From Pseudomonas koreensis (lineage in GTDB: Bacteria; Pseudomonadota; Gammaproteobacteria; Pseudomonadales; Pseudomonadaceae): DNA of 64,000 bases. Both the position numbers and the translations under genes were made by a program. Location: positions 248,001 through 312,000 of the forward strand of contig NZ_JAAQYM010000005.1 in the NCBI RefSeq assembly GCF_012986595.1. Reading direction: 5' to 3'. The notes beneath the pieces are model-generated. The model was not told the origin of the DNA. It searched no databases and was given only the letters and a program-made list of their open reading frames with translations. This document shows, one piece after another, positions 1-8,205 of the stretch. Positions within the stretch are counted from its first letter, which is position 1. Every line of letters begins with the position of its first letter.

Positions 1-1014
1 GCCAACTCCGAACTGACCTCGATGCTGGTCGATGCCCTCGGCCCGGAGGTGCTGGATAATCCTGAAGAACGCTTGCTCGATCTCGAACCGTTCGCCGAGA
101 AAGCCGCGTTCCGCAAAGCCTTCGCCGAGCAGCGCCTGCACAGCAAAAAGGCCTTGGCCTATCTGATTCACGAGCGGTTGGGGATCGCGGTCAATCCGGC
201 GGCGATGTTCGACGTGCAGGTCAAACGGATCCACGAATACAAGCGCCAGTTGCTCAACCTGATGCACACCGTGGCGCTGTATCAGGCGATCCGAGCCGAG
301 CCTGAAGTGGACTGGGTGCCACGGGTGAAAATTTTCGCCGGTAAAGCGGCAGCGAGTTATCACCAGGCCAAGCTGATCATCAAACTGACCAACGACATCG
401 CCCGGGTGGTGAATAACGACCCGACCGTGCGTGGCTTGCTGAAAGTGGTGTTTCTGCCCAACTACAACGTCAGTCTGGCCGAGAGCATTATTCCGGCGGC
501 GGACTTGTCCGAGCAGATTTCCACTGCCGGTTTCGAAGCGTCGGGCACCAGTAACATGAAGTTCGGTCTCAATGGCGCACTGACCATCGGCACCCTTGAC
601 GGCGCCAACGTGGAAATGTGCGAACGCATTGGCGCCGAGCACATGTTCATCTTCGGCCTGAGTGCGCAGCAGGTCGAAGCGCGCAAGCAGAACCACGAGT
701 TCAGCGCCGCGCCGGACATCGCCGCGTCTCATCGTTTGAGCGACGTGCTGCAAGCGATCCGCAGCGGTGTGTTCTCGCCGGATGACACGTCGCGCTACAC
801 CGGCCTGATCGATTCGCTGGTGGACTACGACCGCTTCCTGGTCTGCGCCGACTTCGACTCCTACTGGGAAGCGCAAAAACGCGTCGACGCGCACTGGCAC
901 GATTCCAACAACTGGTGGCGCTCGGCAGTGCTCAACACGGCGCGGATGGGCTGGTTCTCGTCCGACCGGACCATTCGCGAGTACGCCACCGATATCTGGA
1001 AGGCACTGGAGTAA
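1..1014 (+). CDS. glgP: Glycogen/maltodextrin phosphorylase, 3' part
   Basis: C-terminal 337 residues of a glycogen/starch phosphorylase, which releases glucose-1-phosphate from alpha-1,4-glucans in the cytoplasm. The reading frame is open from base 1, so the gene starts upstream of the window; the family is usually a little over 800 residues. The PLP-binding block is clear: EASGTSNMKFGLNG with the Schiff-base lysine codon at 559-561, followed by GALTIGTLDGANVEM. Upstream blocks FDVQVKRIHEYKRQLLN and KIFAGKAAASYHQAK are also typical. The stop codon at 1012-1014 is followed by a repeat element that may protect the mRNA 3' end. Identification is firm; the choice between glycogen and maltodextrin as substrate cannot be made from sequence. 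Confidence 0.95.
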   Translation, partial: ANSELTSMLVDALGPEVLDNPEERLLDLEPFAEKAAFRKAFAEQRLHSKKALAYLIHERLGIAVNPAAMFDVQVKRIHEYKRQLLNLMHTVALYQAIRAEPEVDWVPRVKIFAGKAAASYHQAKLIIKLTNDIARVVNNDPTVRGLLKVVFLPNYNVSLAESIIPAADLSEQISTAGFEASGTSNMKFGLNGALTIGTLDGANVEMCERIGAEHMFIFGLSAQQVEARKQNHEFSAAPDIAASHRLSDVLQAIRSGVFSPDDTSRYTGLIDSLVDYDRFLVCADFDSYWEAQKRVDAHWHDSNNWWRSAVLNTARMGWFSSDRTIREYATDIWKALE

Positions 1015-1048
1015 CTTTCCGCTCGGCTCGATATAATCGACGCGCCGG

Positions 1049-1126
1049 AAAAGATCGCAGCCTGCGGCAGCTCCTACTCAGGTGTTCACATGACCCTGTA
1101 GGCGCTGCCGCAGGCTGCGATCTTTT
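1049..1126. repeat. REP-like paired palindrome, family A
   Basis: Two inverted copies of a unit resembling GATCGCAGCCTGCGGCAGC flank a short spacer. It fills the gap between glgP and the DUF2339 gene and could fold into a long hairpin in RNA. This is one of ten family A copies in the window. Confidence 0.9.
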
Positions 1127-1182
1127 TGGATCAGGCTGCGCTAATCTTCCCGGATTGGCCTTTGCGCTTAGGGATATCGACC

Positions 1183-4100
1183 ATGCAATGGATGTTCATG
1201 TTGATCGGGCTGGTGCTCGGCTGGTTGCTCGACGAGTCGTTCAGCGCCGCGTTGCTGGGTGCGCTGCTCGGGCTGGCGATCGGGCAATCGCTGCGTATTG
1301 CCCGGCTCGGCACGCAGACCGCCGAACAACAGCGTCAACTTGAACAGGCAAAGGTCGCCTTGCACGCCGTCGAGCAGCGCTTGTTTCTGCTTGAAGGTGT
1401 AGGGGGGCGTACCACACCGCCGAGTATTGAGCCGGTTGCGGACGCCGTCGTCGAGCCGGTCACCGTCGCCGAACAAGCATCCGCTCCCACGCCTGATCTG
1501 GTCTGGGAACTGCCCCCCGAACTCGAACCGATCTCTGCCGTCGCCAGCGAAACCAGCCAGCCGCTACCGGCCGATGTCTGGCGTCTGGACGCCGTCAGCG
1601 ACGAGCCGGCAGCCCCCGCACCTCTCGCCGAACCCCGTGGCCCGAACCTCATCGAGCGCGGCATCAGCGCTGCGCGCAACTGGCTGTTCGGCGGCAACAC
1701 CGTGCTGCGGGTCGGCGTGGTGCTGTTGTTCTTCGGCCTGGCCTTCCTGTTGCGCTACGCCACCGAAGGCATGGTGGTGCCGATCGAACTGCGTTACGCC
1801 GGTGTTGCGGCGGCGGCTTTGGCTCTGTTGGCGCTGGGCTGGTGGCTGCGTCGGCGCAACAGCAGTTATGCGCTGATTTTGCAGGGCACCGGGATTGCGG
1901 TCCTGTACCTGACGGTGTTTGCGGCGATGCGCCTGCACCCGTTGCTCGACCCGTCCGCCGCGCTGGGCCTGTTGGTGGCCGTGACGGTGTTCTCGGCGAT
2001 TCTCGCCATTACTCAAGATGCGCTGGGCCTGGCTGCCGCTGCGGCATTGGGCGGCTTCGCCGCGCCGATCCTGACCTCGACCGGGGAGGGCAACCATGTT
2101 GCGCTGTTCAGCTATTTCGCACTGCTCAACGCCGGCATTCTCGCCATCGCCTGGTTCAAGGCCTGGCGTCTGCTCAACCTGATCGGTTTCGTCGGCACCT
2201 TCGGTATCGGTTTCGCCTGGGGGCTGCGTTTGTATGCGCCTGAGTTGCTGTGGAGCACCGAGCCGTTCCTGATCCTGTTCTTCCTGATGTACCTGGCCAT
2301 CGGCCTGCTGTTCGCCCGGCGCAAGTTGCTTGATATGCCCGATGCGCCGGCGGACGGCGACCGCGAGGCGCTGTTGCACTGGTCGGCCCGCAAGGGCGAC
2401 TACGTCGACGGCACGATGCTGTTCGGGCCGCCGATCGTGGGCTTCGGTCTGCAGTTTGCGCTGGTGCAGCACCTGGAGTTCGCGGCCGCGTTCAGTGCGC
2501 TGGCGCTGGGCGTGATCTACATGGGGCTGGCCCGGGTATTGATGGGCGGCCGTGCCTTGTTGTTGGGCGAAACCTGTCTGGCGTTGGGGGTGATTTTTGC
2601 CAGCCTGGCGATCCCGCTCGGCCTCGATGCGCGCTGGACCTCGGCGGCGTGGGCGGTGGAGGGCGCGGGGATTTTCTGGCTCGGCTTGCGTCAGCAGCGG
2701 CCGTTCGCCCGAGCGTTTGCCCTGCTGCTGCAACTGGGTTCGGCGCTGGCCTTCCTCAGTCAGTTGCGGGTCGGTGAAAGCAGCTTGCTCGACGGCGCAC
2801 CGTTGGGCGCATTGATGCTCGGCATCGCGCTGCTGTTCAGTTTCTACCAGTTGCGCAAGGCCGCGCCGGAACAGGCTGCACCGTGGGAGCGCCAAGGCCT
2901 TCCGGTGCTGGCGGCCCTGGGTCTGAGCTTCCTGTACCTGCTGGCGCCGCTGTTGTTCTTTGTTCAAACCACGGCGATCAGTTGGGCGCTGGCCGGGCTG
3001 GCAACGTTGTTCGTTGGCCTGCGCCTGCAATCGCGCACGTTCCTGTTCACCGCGTTTGCCGTGCAGTTGCTCGGTGGTGCGTTGTTCCTGTTGCGCCTGC
3101 AAGGTGCGGGTGAGGGTTCGGCGGCGGTGTTCAGCGCTGGCTGGAGCGGTTTGCTCAGCGCATCCCTGATCGGTCTGGCATTGATCGCCGGCATGCTGCT
3201 GGCGGCGCGCGACGAGATGGTGCGCGGTGATGTGCGTCTGCTGCGTGGCTTGTCGGTGGTGCTGTTGGCGGGGTTGGTGCTGATCAATCTGGCGGTGCTG
3301 TTCGTGTTGCCATGGCAAACCGCGAGCGCGGTGTGGGCAGCCAGCGGATTGCTGATCATCTGGCTGAGCCTGTACCTCAAGCAGCGCGTGAGTTTTGTCT
3401 TTGGTCTGTTGTTGCAGTTGATCGGCGGCGCGGCGTTTTTGCTGGTCGGTCCCGAGTTACTCGGACCGCTGTCCAGCGAAGGTCTGCGACCGCTGGCCCA
3501 TGGCGGCTTCTGGACGCCACTGGTGTTGGGGCTGGCGGCCATGATCGGGGCCTGGCGCCTGCAACTGGGCAATCACCCTTCGGCATTCGATGCGCTGAGT
3601 TTGCAGCGCCTGTCTGAGCTGCTGCTGGTGTGGGGCGCCGGCTGGTGGGTGCTGGCGTGGGTCAGCGAGGTGTCGCGTTTTGCGCCGTGGAATCTGGAGG
3701 CGACGCTGTTGCTGCTGGTCGCCGCACTGAGCGTGGCGTTGTGGACAGTGTTGTCGCTGCGTCTGAAATGGCCGGCGTTGGGCCTGCTCTGCACCTTGCT
3801 GATTCCGGCCGCGGGGCTGGTGTTGCTGGCGGCGTGGCATGCGCGTTATCACCCTGCGGCGAACTTCGGCTGGCTGGCGTGGGCGCTGGTGTTCGCCGTG
3901 CATTTCTTCAGCTTGCGGCGTCTGGCGCCGATGCTGCCGGCGCTGGCCCTGAGCACCGCGCATGTGCTCGGCTGCTGGCTGCTGATCGGCGTGCTGGCGC
4001 TGGAGTTGCGTTACGGCCTGCTGATGTTGTCCGAGCAATATAACGCCTGGCGCTGGCTGGGTTGGGCGATCCTGCCGAGCCTGTATCTGTTGCTGGCGGC

Positions 4101-4779
4101 GGCTCCGCGCAACTGGCCGTGGCCGGTGGCAGCGTTCCCCCGCGAATATCGTTTGTACGCCGCGGCGCCCCTTGCGGTGCTGATGCTGGCGTGGTTCTGG
4201 CTGGCCAACGGCGTCAGCGACGGCAACGCCGAACCGCTGCCGTACGTGCCGCTGCTCAACCCGCTGGAGTTGGGCCTGCTGTTCGCGCTGTTCGGGGTGT
4301 ACGTGTGGTCGCGCCATGCGGTGACGCAGTTTGCCCTGCGCAAGGATTACGCCGAGTACGCCACGCAACTGGTCGCTGGAGTTTCGCTGTTTGCCTTCTG
4401 CACCGCGCTGGTGACCCGCGCCGCGCACCATTGGGCGGGAATCCCGTTCGAGCTGGATCTGCTGCTCGAATCGATGCTGGTGCAGGCCGGGTTGTCCATC
4501 GTCTGGACGCTGATGGCGCTGGGCCTGATGATCGGCGGGCATCTGCGTCACCGGCGCGAGGTGTGGCTGATCGGCGCGGCGCTGATTGCGCTGGTGGTGG
4601 CGAAACTGGTTTTTGTCGAATTGAGCAACCGTGGCGGACTGGCGCGGATCGTCTCGTTTATCGGCGTCGGCGTGTTGCTGCTGGTGGTGGGCTATTTTGC
4701 CCCGCTGCCGCCCAAGCGCATCGAAGCCGAACCGGCGGCGGACAAACCCGTGCCGGACATTGAAGGAGTTTCATCTTGA
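1183..4779 (+). CDS. DUF2339 multi-pass membrane protein
   Basis: 1198-residue integral membrane protein of the DUF2339 type; its biochemical role is not known to me. An N-terminal hydrophobic helix is followed by a short coiled-coil-like stretch (about residues 40-65, rich in Gln/Glu/Leu). A Pro/Ala/Glu-rich linker runs to about residue 160, and then more than twenty hydrophobic helices continue to near the end. I chose ATG 1183 because AGGGA lies 8 bases upstream and the earlier in-frame TTG at 1126 sits in the repeat. The stop overlaps the TTG start of the DUF3999 gene (TTGA), so the two are translationally coupled and probably act together in the envelope. Confidence 0.85.
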   Translation: MQWMFMLIGLVLGWLLDESFSAALLGALLGLAIGQSLRIARLGTQTAEQQRQLEQAKVALHAVEQRLFLLEGVGGRTTPPSIEPVADAVVEPVTVAEQASAPTPDLVWELPPELEPISAVASETSQPLPADVWRLDAVSDEPAAPAPLAEPRGPNLIERGISAARNWLFGGNTVLRVGVVLLFFGLAFLLRYATEGMVVPIELRYAGVAAAALALLALGWWLRRRNSSYALILQGTGIAVLYLTVFAAMRLHPLLDPSAALGLLVAVTVFSAILAITQDALGLAAAAALGGFAAPILTSTGEGNHVALFSYFALLNAGILAIAWFKAWRLLNLIGFVGTFGIGFAWGLRLYAPELLWSTEPFLILFFLMYLAIGLLFARRKLLDMPDAPADGDREALLHWSARKGDYVDGTMLFGPPIVGFGLQFALVQHLEFAAAFSALALGVIYMGLARVLMGGRALLLGETCLALGVIFASLAIPLGLDARWTSAAWAVEGAGIFWLGLRQQRPFARAFALLLQLGSALAFLSQLRVGESSLLDGAPLGALMLGIALLFSFYQLRKAAPEQAAPWERQGLPVLAALGLSFLYLLAPLLFFVQTTAISWALAGLATLFVGLRLQSRTFLFTAFAVQLLGGALFLLRLQGAGEGSAAVFSAGWSGLLSASLIGLALIAGMLLAARDEMVRGDVRLLRGLSVVLLAGLVLINLAVLFVLPWQTASAVWAASGLLIIWLSLYLKQRVSFVFGLLLQLIGGAAFLLVGPELLGPLSSEGLRPLAHGGFWTPLVLGLAAMIGAWRLQLGNHPSAFDALSLQRLSELLLVWGAGWWVLAWVSEVSRFAPWNLEATLLLLVAALSVALWTVLSLRLKWPALGLLCTLLIPAAGLVLLAAWHARYHPAANFGWLAWALVFAVHFFSLRRLAPMLPALALSTAHVLGCWLLIGVLALELRYGLLMLSEQYNAWRWLGWAILPSLYLLLAAAPRNWPWPVAAFPREYRLYAAAPLAVLMLAWFWLANGVSDGNAEPLPYVPLLNPLELGLLFALFGVYVWSRHAVTQFALRKDYAEYATQLVAGVSLFAFCTALVTRAAHHWAGIPFELDLLLESMLVQAGLSIVWTLMALGLMIGGHLRHRREVWLIGAALIALVVAKLVFVELSNRGGLARIVSFIGVGVLLLVVGYFAPLPPKRIEAEPAADKPVPDIEGVSS

Positions 4780-6140
4780 GTCGCATGCTGAATCTGGGGT
4801 GGTTGGCGTTGGGCGTGGTGATGGCTGCCGGCGCCCAGGAAAAACCGGCGGACTTCGCCACGCAGGTGCCGCTGGCGGTCAGTGGCAACGGCCCTTGGTA
4901 TCGCCTCGAACTGCCGTTGAGCGCGCAACTGCAGGCACGCCAGACCGATCTCAGCGACCTGCGCGTATTCAACGCCGCCGGCGAACCGCAAGCCTACGCC
5001 CTGGCCCGGGAATCGGCGCAGACCCGCGATGACGGTCAGTTGCATGACGTGAAGTGGTTCCCGCTGTACAACGCCGCCGACGCCAACGAGCGTGCGCCCA
5101 ACGTACGCGTGCAATCGACCACCACCGGCACGCTGGTGGAGGTGCAGCCGTCCACTCAACTGGAGGCCGGCGAAGAAGTGCTACGTGGCTGGCTGCTCGA
5201 CGCCAGCGCGATCAAAGCGCCGTTGCAGCAGCTGATTCTCGACTGGACCAGCGAACGCGACGGCTTTCAGCGCTTCAGCATTGAGGCCAGCGACGACTTG
5301 CAGCACTGGCAGGCGTGGGGCGAAGGCCAGGTGGCGCGGCTGACCTTTTCCGATGAGCGCATCGAACAGCACGAAGTGACGTTACCCGGGCAATCCGCAC
5401 GCTATGTGCGCTTGCTATGGGAATCGCCGAATTCGGCACCGACGCTGACTTCGGCGCAACTGAAAAGCAGCGACCCGCGCAACGTGCCGCTGCCGTTGGT
5501 CTGGTCGCCAGCGTTGGCGGGCAGCAGCGCCAAGGCGGGCGAGTACACCTGGCAGTTGCCGATGGGGCTGAACGTCGAGCGGGTGCAGGTGGAACTCAAG
5601 CAAGCGAACAGCCTGGCCCCGGTGACGCTGGCCGGCCGGCGCGAGAGCAGCCTGCCGTGGCAGACACTGAGCAACGGCTTGCTGTACCGCCTGACCCAGA
5701 ATGGTCAGGACGTGGTGCAGAACGAATTGCAGCTGTATGGGCAGCCTGTGCAGCAACTGAAACTGACGGTGGACGAACGCGGCGGCGGACTTGGCGAGCA
5801 GGCACCGAGCCTGAAATACGCGGTGCGGGCGACCCAGGTGATTTTCCTTGCCCGTGGTGACGGGCCTTACAGTCTGGCGCTGGGCAATTCGACGGTGAAA
5901 ACCGCGAACCTGCCACTGAGCACGCTGATTCCGGATTTCAAACCGGAGAAACTCGCGACGCTGGGCCAGGCGAAGGTGCAGGGTGAAGCGGTTGCGACGC
6001 AGACCTCGCCGGCAACCACCGCAGCGGTGGCCGAGACCAATTGGAAGAAAATCGGTTTGTGGGCGGTATTGCTGGTGAGTGTGGTGTTCCTCGGGGCGAT
6101 GGCGGCGAGTCTGCTGCGCAAGCCACCGACCAATTCCTGA
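4776..6140 (+). CDS. DUF3999 membrane-anchored periplasmic protein
   Basis: 454-residue protein matching the DUF3999 family by its layout. A signal-like N-terminus (about residues 1-20) precedes a large beta-rich predicted periplasmic region. A single C-terminal membrane helix (about residues 424-445, GLWAVLLVSVVFLGAM) ends in a short basic tail. The TTG start at 4776 is favoured because AAGGAG lies about 7 bases upstream; ATG 4785 is an alternative. It overlaps the stop of the DUF2339 gene by 4 bases. The periplasmic part contains a WTSERDGFQRFSIEASDDLQHW-like block resembling discoidin-type carbohydrate-binding folds, but this is only a suggestion. Function is unknown. Confidence 0.8.
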   Translation: MSRMLNLGWLALGVVMAAGAQEKPADFATQVPLAVSGNGPWYRLELPLSAQLQARQTDLSDLRVFNAAGEPQAYALARESAQTRDDGQLHDVKWFPLYNAADANERAPNVRVQSTTTGTLVEVQPSTQLEAGEEVLRGWLLDASAIKAPLQQLILDWTSERDGFQRFSIEASDDLQHWQAWGEGQVARLTFSDERIEQHEVTLPGQSARYVRLLWESPNSAPTLTSAQLKSSDPRNVPLPLVWSPALAGSSAKAGEYTWQLPMGLNVERVQVELKQANSLAPVTLAGRRESSLPWQTLSNGLLYRLTQNGQDVVQNELQLYGQPVQQLKLTVDERGGGLGEQAPSLKYAVRATQVIFLARGDGPYSLALGNSTVKTANLPLSTLIPDFKPEKLATLGQAKVQGEAVATQTSPATTAAVAETNWKKIGLWAVLLVSVVFLGAMAASLLRKPPTNS

Positions 6141-6162
6141 GCATGGCTGGCGCTGCGCGCCA

Positions 6163-6254
6163 TTCGCGAGCAGGCTCGCTCCCACAGTAGATCTTCAATG
6201 GACGCAATTCAGCGGTCACCCCCGATTCCCTGTGGGAGCGAGCCTGCTCGCGAA
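6163..6254. repeat. REP-like paired palindrome, family B
   Basis: Inverted copies of CGCGAGCAGGCTCGCTCCC separated by about 45 bases. It lies in the 341-base gap between the DUF3999 gene and fbp (6141-6481). In the rest of that gap (6255-6481) I see no gene, only the fbp leader. Confidence 0.9.
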
Positions 6255-6481
6255 AGCGGCGTGTCAGCCCATACATATTCCGAACTGATCAATTAACCCC
6301 CAGCCACACCCGTCCGATTTCCAACTACGCTAAACCCGCTACCTGAACTCTCCATCGACAATCACGTCTCATGCAGGCAAATACACCCCAACGCACGTTA
6401 CCGGGCGTCTTCGCTCGCTACGTTTTCAGACTCCCTGTAAACTGCGCGGGTTTTTAGCCCCCCATTCCACCGGAGCCGTCC

Positions 6482-7492
6482 ATGTCCCGCGTTACCCTGA
6501 GTCGCTATTTGATTGAGCAGACCCGCAGCAATAACACTCCTGCCGATCTGCGTTTCCTGATCGAAGTGGTGGCGCGTGCTTGCAAAGAGATCAGCCACGC
6601 CGTGTCCAAAGGCGCCCTGGGTGGTGTTCTGGGCAGCATGGGCACTGAAAACGTCCAAGGCGAAGTGCAGAAGAAGCTCGACGTGCTGTCGAACGAGATC
6701 CTGCTCGAAGCCAACGAATGGGGCGGTCACCTGGCCGGCATGGCGTCCGAAGAAATGGACAATGCCTACCAGATCCCGGGCAAATACCCGAAAGGCGCGT
6801 ACCTGCTGGTGTTCGACCCACTGGACGGTTCGTCGAACATCGACATCAACGCCCCGGTCGGCACCATCTTCTCGGTACTGCGTTGCCCGAACGAATACCT
6901 GAGCCAGAACGAACCGCTGAACGAAAAAGCCTTCCTGCAGCCAGGCACCCAGCAAGTGGCCGCCGGATACGCGATCTACGGCCCACAGACCATGCTGGTG
7001 CTGACCCTGGGCGACGGCGTCAAAGGCTTCACCCTGGACCGCGAAATGGGCAGCTTCGTCCTGACTCACGAAGACATCACCATTCCTGAAACCACCCAGG
7101 AATTCGCGATCAACATGTCCAACCAGCGCCACTGGGAAGCCCCGGTACAACGCTACGTCAGCGAATTGCTGGCCGGCGAAGAAGGTCCGCTGAAGAAGAA
7201 CTACAACATGCGCTGGGTTGCCGCGATGGTCGCCGACGTGCACCGCATCCTGACCCGTGGTGGTCTGTTCATGTACCCACGTGACAGCCGCGAGCCGTCG
7301 AAGCCGGGCAAACTGCGTCTGATGTACGAAGCCAACCCGATGTCGTTCCTGGTGGAACAGGCCGGCGGCGCGTCCACCGACGGCCACCAGCGCATCCTCG
7401 ACATCAAGCCAGAAGGCCTGCACCAGCGTGTAGCGGTGTTCCTCGGCTCGAAAGAAGAAGTGGCGCGCGCCACGGCATACCACAAGGAATAA
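6482..7492 (+). CDS. fbp: Fructose-1,6-bisphosphatase class 1
   Basis: 336-residue class 1 FBPase, hydrolysing fructose-1,6-bisphosphate to fructose-6-phosphate in gluconeogenesis. This step is central in pseudomonads growing on organic acids and amino acids. The metal- and phosphate-binding motif VFDPLDGSSNID is near residue 116. The C-terminal block GGLFMYPRDSREPSKPGKLR and the motif VEQAGGASTDG are present. Length is normal. The ATG at 6482 has GGAG about 9 bases upstream. The DUF924 gene begins 3 bases after the stop, suggesting one transcript. Confidence 0.97.
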   Translation: MSRVTLSRYLIEQTRSNNTPADLRFLIEVVARACKEISHAVSKGALGGVLGSMGTENVQGEVQKKLDVLSNEILLEANEWGGHLAGMASEEMDNAYQIPGKYPKGAYLLVFDPLDGSSNIDINAPVGTIFSVLRCPNEYLSQNEPLNEKAFLQPGTQQVAAGYAIYGPQTMLVLTLGDGVKGFTLDREMGSFVLTHEDITIPETTQEFAINMSNQRHWEAPVQRYVSELLAGEEGPLKKNYNMRWVAAMVADVHRILTRGGLFMYPRDSREPSKPGKLRLMYEANPMSFLVEQAGGASTDGHQRILDIKPEGLHQRVAVFLGSKEEVARATAYHKE

Positions 7493-7495
7493 ACC

Positions 7496-8098
7496 ATGCA
7501 CGCGCCCTGGCAGCCGTTGCTCGATTGGTGGTTCGGACACGCCGAATCACCGGACGAAATCTCGGCTGACAAGGGCAAGTTGTGGTTCGGCAAGCGTGAC
7601 AGCCAAGACCTCGAAGCGCGTGAGCGTTTCGGGGTCTTTGTCGATCAGGCCCTCGCGGGCGGATTGACCGAGTGGACGCAATGTCCCGAAGGTTGGCTGG
7701 CGGTGGTGCTGCTGCTCGATCAACTGCCGCGAATGATCTTTCGCGACTCTCCCAAAGCATTCTCGGGTGATCTGCGTGCGCAGAAGCTTGTCGCGCAGGG
7801 CATTGCGGCGGACTTTGATCGGCAACTGAAGCCGATCCAGCGCGTATTCATCTACCTCGTCTTCGAACACTGCGAAAACCTCGCGGTGCAGAACGAAGCC
7901 GTTTCGCGCTTTATCGAACTGGTGGCTGAGCAGCCGCAGGCGCAGCGTGCTGTGTTTGCCGACAATCTGGACTATGCCGAGCGGCATCAGAAAGTGATTG
8001 CACGGTTTGGACGGTTTCCGCATCGCAATGCGGTGTTGGGACGGGAGTCTACGGCTGAGGAGTTGGTGTTTTTGTCTGGGCCGGGGTCACGGTTCTAA
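7496..8098 (+). CDS. DUF924 family protein
   Basis: 200-residue soluble alpha-helical protein of the DUF924 family. Typical features are an N-terminal block with WWFG, the motif LLLDQLPRMIFRDSP near residue 75, and a C-terminal FGRFPHRNAVLGRESTAEE block. It has no signal peptide or membrane helix. It follows fbp by 3 bases and is probably cotranscribed, but this does not define its function. The family is widespread in Proteobacteria, has a TPR-like helical fold and has no agreed biochemical role that I know. Confidence 0.85.
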   Translation: MHAPWQPLLDWWFGHAESPDEISADKGKLWFGKRDSQDLEARERFGVFVDQALAGGLTEWTQCPEGWLAVVLLLDQLPRMIFRDSPKAFSGDLRAQKLVAQGIAADFDRQLKPIQRVFIYLVFEHCENLAVQNEAVSRFIELVAEQPQAQRAVFADNLDYAERHQKVIARFGRFPHRNAVLGRESTAEELVFLSGPGSRF

Positions 8099-8121
8099 AT
8101 CTTCATCACGACTCAATCCCT

Positions 8122-8190
8122 CTTCGCGAGCAGGCTCGCTCCCACAGTTGAAATGCATTCCAATGTGGGAGCGAGCCTGCTCGCGAAGGG
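8122..8190. repeat. REP-like paired palindrome, family B
   Basis: Compact doublet: two inverted family B units with a spacer of roughly 20 bases, between the convergent 3' ends of the DUF924 gene and the chemoreceptor. It may act as a bidirectional mRNA end. Confidence 0.9.
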
Positions 8191-8205
8191 GCCAGTGGCA
8201 GTGCT

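Noticed and set aside
1126..1182. Upstream TTG start for the DUF2339 gene
   Set aside because: The codon lies in the repeat element and lacks a ribosome-binding site; ATG 1183 is preceded by AGGGA and gives a normal membrane-inserting N-terminus.
1564..3318. Open frame of 584 codons on the minus strand opposite the DUF2339 gene
   Set aside because: Gln/Arg/His-rich low-complexity translation, the usual antisense of a Leu/Ala/Gly-rich membrane protein.
6163..8190. Repeats considered as CRISPR repeats
   Set aside because: They are isolated inverted doublets between genes, not direct repeats with regular spacers, and no cas genes are present.
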